The notes under the pieces were generated by a model. It did no database searches and was not told where the DNA came from. It saw only the letters and a list, made by a program, of their open reading frames with translations. The position numbers and the translations under genes were made by a program. Of a stretch of 9,941 bases of DNA, positions 1-5,469 are shown piece by piece. Location: contig JAISSC010000192.1 of assembly GCA_031273305.1 (NCBI GenBank), positions 1-9,941 of the forward strand, read 5' to 3'. The stretch comes from Flavobacteriaceae bacterium (GTDB lineage: Bacteria; Bacteroidota; Bacteroidia; Flavobacteriales; Weeksellaceae). Position 1 is the stretch's first letter, and each line of letters opens with the position of its first letter.

Positions 1-9
1 CCTGAATTG

Positions 10-119
10 GAGGCTGTCCAAAAAGGTCGGCGAACCCTCTGAGAATCGCATAATCGACACCATGATTCCATCAGGTATCCGAATAAGAAAGAGACTGCTT
101 TGACTTTTTGGACAGCCTC
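10..119. mobile_element. 110-bp element bounded by terminal inverted repeats (IS remnant or MITE)
   Basis: The ends are inverted copies of GAGGCTGTCCAAAAAG: left arm 10-28 and right arm 102-119 share 16 identical bases, then differ by one inserted G before TC. Ends of this type are common on insertion sequences. The 73-bp interior is far too short for a transposase. One plus-strand frame is open from about 27 and stops at the TGA at 101-103, touching the right repeat, where a transposase C-terminus would end in an internally deleted IS. No clear target-site duplication flanks it. The arms are seen directly; the mobile origin and the choice between deleted IS and non-autonomous MITE are inference. 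Confidence 0.6.
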
Positions 120-140
120 GAGAGGAGAGCAACCACATTT

Positions 141-181
141 ACCCCCAATCCTCCTCACTACGTTCGGAGTTCATTGAGGGT
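141..181. repeat. Imperfect hairpin in non-coding DNA
   Basis: ACCCCCAAT at 141-149 pairs with ATTGAGGGT at 173-181 except for one mismatch, and an inner CTCC/GGAG pair sits around ACTACGTTC. No reading frame of note covers it. It may be a dispersed repeat fragment or the tail of an upstream transcription unit; the window alone cannot tell. Confidence 0.35.
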
Positions 182-191
182 TATTCATATT

Positions 192-209
192 AAAGACCTC
201 CGGTCTTTT
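192..209 (+). terminator. Possible short intrinsic terminator
   Basis: AAAGACC (192-198) and GGTCTTT (202-208) form a perfect 7-bp stem with a 3-base loop, followed by a short T run. It could terminate a gene lying to the left of the window, or be part of the repetitive non-coding DNA here. The stem is short and the T tract weak, so this is tentative. Confidence 0.35.
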
Positions 210-385
210 CCTCCGGACGTTGACACTTTAAAAAACTTAATTTTGCAATACCAAAAATGAGTATCGCATAGTCAAAGTCAGGAGATAAATGTAAAAAAAC
301 ATCCGGATATAATAACGATTATAAAAATTGCACGGTTTTTGCGAAAATTAAATAGCAAATGAAAGTTAAATTAGTAAATTATTAT

Positions 386-393
386 TAAGTTTG
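386..393 (+). promoter_or_regulatory. Bacteroidota-type -7 box for the DUF4136 gene
   Basis: TAAGTTTG fits the Bacteroidota -7 consensus TAnnTTTG and ends 20 bases before the ATG at 414. No convincing -33 TTG box is seen. A second match, TAATTTTG at 238-245, lies too far upstream to be the obvious promoter. Confidence 0.5.
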
Positions 394-413
394 TATAACA
401 TAAAATTAAGGTC

Positions 414-938
414 ATGAGAAATTTTTTAGTACTTTTTTTGGCTCTTGTGTTGTTAACAAGCTGTCAGACCAGTAATTTAGCGGTGGATTATGAGAAAGAA
501 TATAGTTTTTCAGATGTAAAGACATATAGTTTTTCCACAAATAATACTATACAATTGAATCAGATAGACAGTACCAATTTCATGAAAAATTTAGAGACAG
601 AGCTTCAGGCGAAAGGGTTAATCAAAAACACGAATAATCCTGACGTACTTATTACTCTGGAAGTATCCGGTAGGGAGGACGTTCAGACCAGAAATGTGAT
701 AGGTCTGGGGATAGGAGGCGGAAGCGGAGTTGGTTTTGGTACCGGTATAGGAATCCCTATAAGAAAGAAAGTAATAGATTACTCCATTCAGGTCGATTTT
801 AAAGATGCAAATACAGGAACTTCGGTGTGGATAGGAAAAATATCCAATACACAGTCGTATAAAGCCACCGGTGAAGCGAAAGATGCTTTTTTTAAATCCA
901 ATATTCAATCATTGTTCAAAAAGTATCCGCCAAAATAG
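414..938 (+). CDS. DUF4136 family lipoprotein
   Basis: The 174-residue product starts with a lipoprotein signal peptide: a hydrophobic stretch ending in lipobox LLTSC, with Cys17 as the predicted lipidated residue. It should therefore be an envelope lipoprotein exposed to the periplasm, probably in the outer membrane. The mature part matches the DUF4136 pattern: a VDYEKEYSFSDVKTYSF segment near residues 24-40, an N-terminal helix with L-x-x-K-G-L, and NPDVLITLEV near 75. A glycine-rich loop (about 96-112, GLGIGGGSGVGFGTG) precedes the second half, which ends with the family-typical helix before the C-terminus. DUF4136 has no settled biochemical function and is common in Bacteroidota. The gene appears monocistronic: a TAAGTTTG box lies just upstream, and 425 bp of repeat-bearing DNA follow. 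Start chosen for the signal peptide and promoter spacing. Confidence 0.85.
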   Translation: MRNFLVLFLALVLLTSCQTSNLAVDYEKEYSFSDVKTYSFSTNNTIQLNQIDSTNFMKNLETELQAKGLIKNTNNPDVLITLEVSGREDVQTRNVIGLGIGGGSGVGFGTGIGIPIRKKVIDYSIQVDFKDANTGTSVWIGKISNTQSYKATGEAKDAFFKSNIQSLFKKYPPK

Positions 939-1067
939 AAAGCTGTAAAACAAGGGAAAATAATTAGTATAATTAGCTGATTAATCTGAGTTAGGGATAA
1001 GAAATTTTAAAAAAGGTTCCAATCCGTATGTGCTAATTAATTGAATTTTAGAGGATTATTGTTTGTC

Positions 1068-1152
1068 GAAATTGCCGCACTTCGTTTGCAATGAGATGAG
1101 ATTGCCACATTTCACTTCGTTGCGAGCGCAGCGTGGCAACCCCGCAATGACC
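1068..1152. repeat. Palindromic repeat cluster, ATTGC...GCAAT type
   Basis: Two related units lie side by side. The first (1071-1092) has arms ATTGC and GCAAT around an ACTTCGTTT core. The second (1101-1139) has arms TTGCCAC and GTGGCAA around a core with CACTTCGTTGCGAGCGCAGC, followed by CCCGCAATGAC. Repeats combining GCAATGAC and TTCGTTGCGAG-like segments are a familiar dispersed intergenic type in many bacteria. Structure is seen; the dispersed nature needs a genome-wide search. Confidence 0.6.
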
Positions 1153-1168
1153 TCACGCACAGCTTGTT

Positions 1169-1240
1169 ACATCCCGTTCGGGATGTTAGCTCGGTAGAAT
1201 GAACAATCCACCCACCCATAACGGCGTTCCGTAGGAATGC
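1169..1240. repeat. Pair of REP-like hairpins
   Basis: The first hairpin (1169-1186) is ACATCCCG-TT-CGGGATGT, a perfect 8-bp stem. The second (1224-1240) is GCGTTCC-GTA-GGAATGC with one G-T wobble. Between them lies a 37-bp spacer containing CTCGGTAGAATGAAC. Two short GC-rich hairpins around a conserved spacer resemble REP/BIME units mobilised by REP-associated tyrosine transposases (RAYT); no RAYT gene is in the window. Together with 1068-1152 this accounts for most of the 425-bp gap between the lipoprotein gene and argS. The part from 939 to about 1067 shows nothing I can name. Confidence 0.5.
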
Positions 1241-1339
1241 AACATCTTTCATCATATTCCAACCCAAAAAAATTATAATGGCTTATCCCGAACTCGCGTT
1301 ATTTATAAAATCACAGTATATGTTCAATTAGAAAATGCG

Positions 1340-1347
1340 TAAATTTG
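1340..1347 (+). promoter_or_regulatory. Bacteroidota-type -7 box for argS
   Basis: TAAATTTG is an exact match to TAnnTTTG, and 16 bases separate it from the argS ATG at 1364. The resulting 5' leader would be very short. No clear -33 TTG element was found. Confidence 0.6.
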
Positions 1348-1363
1348 CTGATAAAACAAGCGA

Positions 1364-3130
1364 ATGAATCCAAAGTCTTTAATAAAAGAGCGAAGCATTG
1401 AAGCAATAAGAAATTTATTTGGAGTAGAAATACCTGCAATAGAGATACAGGCAACTAAGGATGAATTTGAGGGAGATTATACGCTGGTGGTTTTTCCATT
1501 GGTAAAAGAATTAAGACAAAAACCGGAAGAAATTGCGGTTAAAATAGGAGAGTATCTGACAAGACAGGAAGAATTTACGTCTTTTAATGTAATTAAAGGA
1601 TTTCTGAACTTTACCTTAGATCACAGGCTTTTTATCCGGGCGTTAAAAACCCATTATTCCGATGAGGACTTTGGAATCAATACGGGAAAGAATACAAAAA
1701 AAATTATGGTAGAATATTCTTCTCCCAACACCAATAAACCGATTCATTTAGGGCATGTCCGCAATAACCTGTTAGGCTCTTCCCTTAGTAATATTTTGAA
1801 AGCTGCGGGAAATGAAGTTATTAAGGCTCAGATAATTAATGATCGTGGAATCCATATCTGCAAATCCCTGCTGGCATGGCAAAAATTTGGAAACGGCGAA
1901 ACTCCGGAATCCTCCGGAATGAAAGGAGACCATCTGGTAGGAAAATACTATGTTATTTTTGATAAAGAATACCAAAAAGAAATAGCAGGATTGGTTTCCT
2001 CCGGAATAGATAAAGAAGAAGCTAAAAAGAAGGCATCCATCTTGATGGAAGCTCAGGAAATGTTAAAAAAATGGGAAGAAGGAGACACGGAAGTACGTCG
2101 ACTTTGGAAAGAGATGAACAGCTGGGTATATGCCGGATTTGAGGAGACCTATAAGAGACTGGGAGTTTCCTTTGACGTAGTTCAATACGAAAGCAATACA
2201 TATATTTTAGGGAAAGATGTAATAGAAGAAGGAGTAAAAAAAGGCGTATTGTTCAAAAAAGAGGATGGTTCCGTTTGGGCAGACCTGACAGCGGACGGAC
2301 TGGATCAAAAATTATTACTAAGAGCAGACGGAACGTCTGTCTATATGACACAGGATTTGGGAACCGCAGTAGAACGGTTTACCCGGTTTAAGCTCAGCGA
2401 ATTGATTTATACAGTCGGAAACGAGCAGGATTATCATTTTCAGGTATTGTTCCTGCTATTGAAAAAACTTGGATATAGTTGGGCAGATAAACTTTATCAT
2501 TTATCGTATGGGATGGTCGATCTGCCGGGCGGAAAGATGAAATCAAGAGAGGGAACCGTAGTAGACGCAGATGATCTAATGGAGGAAATGAATCTAAAAG
2601 CCATTGAAAAGACCAAAGAATTAGGTAAGTTGGACGGATATACGGAAGCAGAGAAACAACAGATAAATGAGCAGATAGGTCAGGGAGCTTTGAAATACTT
2701 TATCTTAAAAGTAGACCCAAAAAAGAAGATTTTGTTTGATCCTGCCGAAAGCATAGACTTCAACGGGAATACAGGCCCATTTATCCAATATACCTATGCA
2801 AGAACCCGCTCCTTACTTAGAAAAGCCAGTCAGCAGATTATAGAGATAACCGATAGAGAATTAAATAAAGCAGAGAAAAAAGTGATAATTTTATTAGCAT
2901 CTTTTTCCGAAGTAATAGAAAAATCAGCTTCCGGATTAAATCCTGCTTTAGTAGCCAACTATGTATATGACGTAGTCAGAGAGTATAACTATTTTTATCA
3001 AAATTATCCTATTTTGAAAGCCGAATACGAATCAGAAAAGCAGATTCGGTTAGCTATAACTCAATGGACAGGAAATGTAATAAAAAATGCATTAAAATTA
3101 TTGGGGATAGAAGCACCGGAAAGAATGTAA
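1364..3130 (+). CDS. argS: Arginyl-tRNA synthetase (class I)
   Basis: Cytoplasmic enzyme that charges tRNA-Arg with arginine using ATP. The 588-residue length is normal for bacterial ArgRS. The N-terminal tRNA-recognition domain spans about residues 1-90. The catalytic Rossmann domain opens with the family signature SSPNTNKPIHLGHVRNN, containing the HIGH-type motif H128-L-G-H131. The KMSKS-equivalent loop reads K391-M-K-S-R395-EG. The C-terminal DALR-type anticodon-binding domain begins near FIQYTYARTRSLL and ends with the typical LKLLGIEAPERM. All key motifs are intact and no frameshift is seen. The start follows a TAAATTTG box by 16 bases. The next gene, a Fur-family regulator, begins 2 bases after the stop, so the two are probably co-transcribed. 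Confidence 0.97.
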   Translation: MNPKSLIKERSIEAIRNLFGVEIPAIEIQATKDEFEGDYTLVVFPLVKELRQKPEEIAVKIGEYLTRQEEFTSFNVIKGFLNFTLDHRLFIRALKTHYSDEDFGINTGKNTKKIMVEYSSPNTNKPIHLGHVRNNLLGSSLSNILKAAGNEVIKAQIINDRGIHICKSLLAWQKFGNGETPESSGMKGDHLVGKYYVIFDKEYQKEIAGLVSSGIDKEEAKKKASILMEAQEMLKKWEEGDTEVRRLWKEMNSWVYAGFEETYKRLGVSFDVVQYESNTYILGKDVIEEGVKKGVLFKKEDGSVWADLTADGLDQKLLLRADGTSVYMTQDLGTAVERFTRFKLSELIYTVGNEQDYHFQVLFLLLKKLGYSWADKLYHLSYGMVDLPGGKMKSREGTVVDADDLMEEMNLKAIEKTKELGKLDGYTEAEKQQINEQIGQGALKYFILKVDPKKKILFDPAESIDFNGNTGPFIQYTYARTRSLLRKASQQIIEITDRELNKAEKKVIILLASFSEVIEKSASGLNPALVANYVYDVVREYNYFYQNYPILKAEYESEKQIRLAITQWTGNVIKNALKLLGIEAPERM

Positions 3131-3132
3131 GA

Positions 3133-3555
3133 ATGTCAGACCGATTAGAAAAAATACTAAGACAAAAAGAGATAAACCCGACAGCTATGCGATTGTTGGT
3201 TCTGGATTATTTCCTGAAACAGGATTCGGCGGTTTCTCTTTCCGATTTGGAAGCCTATTTTGATTATTCCGACCGAACCACCCTTTTCAGAACTCTGAAA
3301 ACATTTGAAGGAAAAGGATTGTTACATAAGATAAATGACGGGCATACTACTGCCTATGCCTTATGCATGGAGGATTGTTCGGAAGAACAACATATTGACA
3401 GCCATATTCATTTTTGCTGCGAATGTTGTAAAAAAATATTTTGTCTTACCAAAGTAAAAACTCCCAAGATAAAAATGCCTTCCCATTTTGAAATGGAGAA
3501 ACTGGATATTGTTGCTCACGGGTTATGTGGAGAATGTGCAAAACTTCGTGAATAA
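3133..3555 (+). CDS. Fur-family metal-responsive transcriptional regulator
   Basis: The 140-residue product has the Fur layout. An N-terminal winged helix-turn-helix carries the recognition segment around SDRTTLFRTLKTFEGKGLL (residues 46-64), followed by a wing ending TTAYAL. The dimerisation domain has the usual metal ligands: H87, H91 and H93, then the cysteine pair C96/C99 in CCECCKK, and a second pair C132/C135 in HGLCGEC. The two C-x2-C pairs are the expected structural zinc site. The cysteine-dense CCECC stretch plus C104 is unusual. The sequence does not decide between iron (Fur), zinc (Zur) or peroxide (PerR) sensing. The start at 3133 was chosen over an in-frame ATG at 3064 because it avoids a 67-base overlap with argS and begins at the Fur fold. 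Likely in an operon with argS. Confidence 0.88.
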   Translation: MSDRLEKILRQKEINPTAMRLLVLDYFLKQDSAVSLSDLEAYFDYSDRTTLFRTLKTFEGKGLLHKINDGHTTAYALCMEDCSEEQHIDSHIHFCCECCKKIFCLTKVKTPKIKMPSHFEMEKLDIVAHGLCGECAKLRE

Positions 3556-3584
3556 CTTTTTAGAATAAATAGCCAAAAAAATTA

Positions 3585-3592
3585 TATCTTTG
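3585..3592 (+). promoter_or_regulatory. Bacteroidota-type -7 box for dnaX
   Basis: TATCTTTG fits TAnnTTTG and ends only 8 bases before the dnaX ATG at 3601, so initiation here would give an almost leaderless mRNA. It lies in the 45-base gap after the Fur-family gene, so dnaX may be transcribed both from here and by read-through. Confidence 0.55.
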
Positions 3593-3600
3593 TCAGGTTC

Positions 3601-4692
3601 ATGAAAAACTTCGTTGTTTCCGCCAGAAAATACAGACCTCTGGAATTTGATGCAGTTGTAGGTCAAAGCCATATAACAGAGACATTGGAACATGCCATTG
3701 AGAATAATCAGTTGGCACAGGCATTGCTTTTTTGCGGTCCCAGAGGAGTGGGGAAGACCACTTGTGCACGTATTTTAGCCAGAAAGATTAACGAAAAATA
3801 TGGAGAAACTGATGAAAATGATTTTGCATTTAATATTTTTGAATTAGATGCAGCTTCCAATAACTCGGTAGATGACATCAGGAACCTTATAGATCAGGTA
3901 AGATATGCCCCTCAGGTAGGTAAATATAAAGTGTACATTATTGATGAAGTACATATGCTGTCCAATGCCGCATTTAATGCTTTTTTAAAAACACTGGAAG
4001 AACCGCCGTCCCATGCCATTTTTATCCTGGCTACTACCGAAAAGCAAAAAATAATTCCTACAATCCTTTCCCGTTGTCAGATTTACGATTTCAAAAGAAT
4101 TGAAGTAAGCGATATAAAGAATCATCTAAAGAAGATAGCCGATATTGAAGAAATCCAATATGAAGATGATGCATTGCACATTATAGCACAAAAATCCGAC
4201 GGAGGTTTGCGAGATGCCCTTTCCATGTTTGACAGGTTGGTCACTTTTACACAGAAAAACCTGTCCATAGCCGCCGTTACGGAAAATTTGAGCATTCTGG
4301 ATTATGAATACTTTTTTAGCATTACAGACCTGTCTCTAAAAAATGATATTCCCGGATTGTTGCTGGCATTTAATGATATTGTAAGAAAAGGATTTGATTC
4401 ACAGACATTTATTTCCGGGTTAGGAAGTCATTTCAGGGATTTAATGGTCGCCCAGAATCCGCAGACACTGGCTCTTTTGGAAGTCGGAGAAAACACCAGG
4501 CAAAAATATCTGAAACAGGCTCAATTGTGTAAACCTAAGTTTCTGATAGATGCCATAGAAATATGCCATCAGGCTGACATTAATTACAGAAACAGTAAAA
4601 ATCCTAAACTTTCCGTAGAGATCGCCCTGATGCAACTGGCTTCATTGACCGCAGCAGGAGAAACTCCCGATAAAAAAAAAAGTTTAGAATAA
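3601..4692 (+). CDS. dnaX: DNA polymerase III gamma/tau subunit, zero-frame (gamma) product
   Basis: ATPase of the replicative clamp loader, which opens the beta clamp and places it on primed DNA. The 363-residue frame contains the AAA+ module: Walker A GPRGVGKTT (residues 46-54), Walker B IIDE (113-116) followed by VHML, sensor 1 around ATTEKQK (144-150), and the arginine finger in SRC (157-159). The four-cysteine zinc module usually found between Walker A and the DAAS segment is absent; the region around residues 62-82 has no cysteine. The clamp-loader collar domain follows (about 210-345). The frame stops three codons past a run of ten A residues, while the -1 frame continues for 211 codons (next entry), so this product corresponds to gamma and the complete gene spans 3601-5318. 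An 8-base spacing to a TATCTTTG box supports the start. Confidence 0.93.
   Translation: MKNFVVSARKYRPLEFDAVVGQSHITETLEHAIENNQLAQALLFCGPRGVGKTTCARILARKINEKYGETDENDFAFNIFELDAASNNSVDDIRNLIDQVRYAPQVGKYKVYIIDEVHMLSNAAFNAFLKTLEEPPSHAIFILATTEKQKIIPTILSRCQIYDFKRIEVSDIKNHLKKIADIEEIQYEDDALHIIAQKSDGGLRDALSMFDRLVTFTQKNLSIAAVTENLSILDYEYFFSITDLSLKNDIPGLLLAFNDIVRKGFDSQTFISGLGSHFRDLMVAQNPQTLALLEVGENTRQKYLKQAQLCKPKFLIDAIEICHQADINYRNSKNPKLSVEIALMQLASLTAAGETPDKKKSLE
4656..4692 (+). promoter_or_regulatory. dnaX: Predicted recoding site (A10 slippage or -1 frameshift) in dnaX
   Basis: Ten consecutive A residues occupy 4672-4681 and are read in zero frame as AAA AAA AAA AGT, with a TAA stop at 4690. The heptamer A AAA AAA (4674-4680) is a classical -1 slippery sequence. 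An A10 tract can also cause RNA polymerase slippage, and one inserted A restores the -1 frame. AGGAG at 4656-4660 lies 11 bases before the A tract, a position like that of the stimulatory Shine-Dalgarno in E. coli dnaX; GGAG can instead pair with CTCC at 4664-4667. No strong downstream stem-loop is seen. The mechanism is inferred, not shown. Confidence 0.7.
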
Positions 4693-5318
4693 TACCACCC
4701 ATATTTTTCCAATCCGAAGAAATCAGGTATCAGACAAGTATTCCTTCCAATATTCCATCCGATATTCCATCCGAAGGAGCAGAAAAAAAAGAAGTACCAA
4801 CCGTTGAAAAACCTGCCGTAGAAGCAGCAGTGAGCAAACAAGCTAAGGCTCCGTTAAACATAAATGTAAAAAACCCTTCTTCTCTTTCCATAAAAAGAAC
4901 CCTGCATTCAGCCTCAGAAGAAGAAGAAATAACAGGATTGGATTCATCAGAAAAAGATAAGGATGAATTTACGGAAGAGAAGGTCAAGGATTTCTGGAAT
5001 CAGTATCTGGAAGGTTTAAAAGGTCAGCAGCCGGTTTTGTATAACGTGTTAAATACTACAACCTGTTTGGTCAAAGAAAATTTTACTATATTTTTTGAGT
5101 TTCCCTCCAACTCAGCCTATGATGAATTTGAGAATTTAAGGGAAAATATCTTCCGGAAGTTAAAAAAGTATCTGAATAATTATTCCATAGCCTTTGATTA
5201 CGAAATAAAAGAGACACAGAAAACCTTGTTGCTTTCCCCTAAAGATAAATATGAAAAGATGCTAAAAATAAATCCTTTATTGGAGAAATTAAGAAATGAT
5301 TTCAAGTTGGATATTTGA
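4680..5318 (+). CDS. dnaX: dnaX tau-specific C-terminal segment (-1 frame)
   Basis: Read in the -1 frame from the A10 tract, this adds AAG plus 211 codons, giving a tau of 572 residues. It begins with a low-complexity linker holding three (S/N/D)-I-P-S units, continues through a charged Ser/Glu/Lys linker, and ends in a folded-looking domain from about EEKVKDFWNQYLEGLKG to NPLLEKLRNDFKLDI. Linker plus C-terminal domain is the layout expected of tau, whose extra domains link clamp loader, polymerase and helicase. It could be read as a separate gene from a GTG at 4830, but that start has no promoter box and would cut the linker in half. Expression depends on slippage at 4672-4681 unless the A count is a sequencing error. 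Confidence 0.75.
   Translation, partial: KFRIIPPIFFQSEEIRYQTSIPSNIPSDIPSEGAEKKEVPTVEKPAVEAAVSKQAKAPLNINVKNPSSLSIKRTLHSASEEEEITGLDSSEKDKDEFTEEKVKDFWNQYLEGLKGQQPVLYNVLNTTTCLVKENFTIFFEFPSNSAYDEFENLRENIFRKLKKYLNNYSIAFDYEIKETQKTLLLSPKDKYEKMLKINPLLEKLRNDFKLDI
4737..4772 (+). repeat. Three tandem 12-bp units in the tau linker
   Basis: AGTATTCCTTCC, AATATTCCATCC and GATATTCCATCC follow each other in register and encode (S/N/D)-I-P-S three times. The two right-hand units differ by one base. Such in-frame units can expand or contract by replication slippage without changing the frame. Confidence 0.7.
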
Positions 5319-5386
5319 CGTAATATTAACGAAAATTTGTGTTTAAATTTCAATAATTTATCAGATATTTGCAGGGATTTATAAAA

Positions 5387-5424
5387 TTTAAAATGAGCAG
5401 GTAATATTCCGACTTCATTTTAAA
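5387..5424. promoter_or_regulatory. Perfect 10-bp inverted repeat upstream of the FKBP pair
   Basis: TTTAAAATGA (5387-5396) and TCATTTTAAA (5415-5424) are exact inverted copies separated by 18 bases, about 46 bases before the preferred FKBP start. A near-consensus -7 box GATATTTG (5364-5371) lies 15 bases upstream, so the repeat could be a leader hairpin or an operator. It lacks a T run after the stem, so a dnaX terminator is less likely. The right arm runs into AAAGGA (5422-5427), the only purine-rich stretch near the start. Confidence 0.45.
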
Positions 5425-5469
5425 GGATATAAACAGATTGATATGATTAAAAAATATAAAAGTTTAAAA

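Noticed and set aside
238..245. TAATTTTG, a further TAnnTTTG match
   Set aside because: Six fixed bases occur by chance several times per 10 kb in AT-rich DNA, and no gene starts within 150 bases; only matches close to gene starts were kept.
308..323. Small palindrome TATAAT-AACG-ATTATA
   Set aside because: A 6-bp AT-only stem is expected by chance at this composition and lies away from the promoter box.
618..908. Minus-strand frame opposite the DUF4136 gene
   Set aside because: Antisense shadow of a well-supported lipoprotein gene, with no promoter box at a suitable place and a composition unlike a real protein.
3064..3132. In-frame upstream ATG that would extend the Fur-family protein by 23 residues
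   Set aside because: It would overlap argS by 67 bases, and the added residues do not resemble a Fur N-terminus; the ATG at 3133 fits the family length and the 2-base gap.
4737..4772. CRISPR-like or regulatory direct repeat
   Set aside because: Units are 12 bp, adjacent without spacers, and encode an in-frame Pro/Ser linker.
4584..4987. Minus-strand frames opposite the dnaX linker with Trp-Asn-Ile-Gly repeats
   Set aside because: They mirror the 12-bp repeat and low-complexity linker of the plus-strand gene, and lie antisense to coding sequence.
4830..5318. Separate gene starting at a GTG downstream of dnaX
   Set aside because: The same frame is open back to the A10 tract and codes for a coherent tau linker; the GTG has no promoter box nearby and falls inside the linker.
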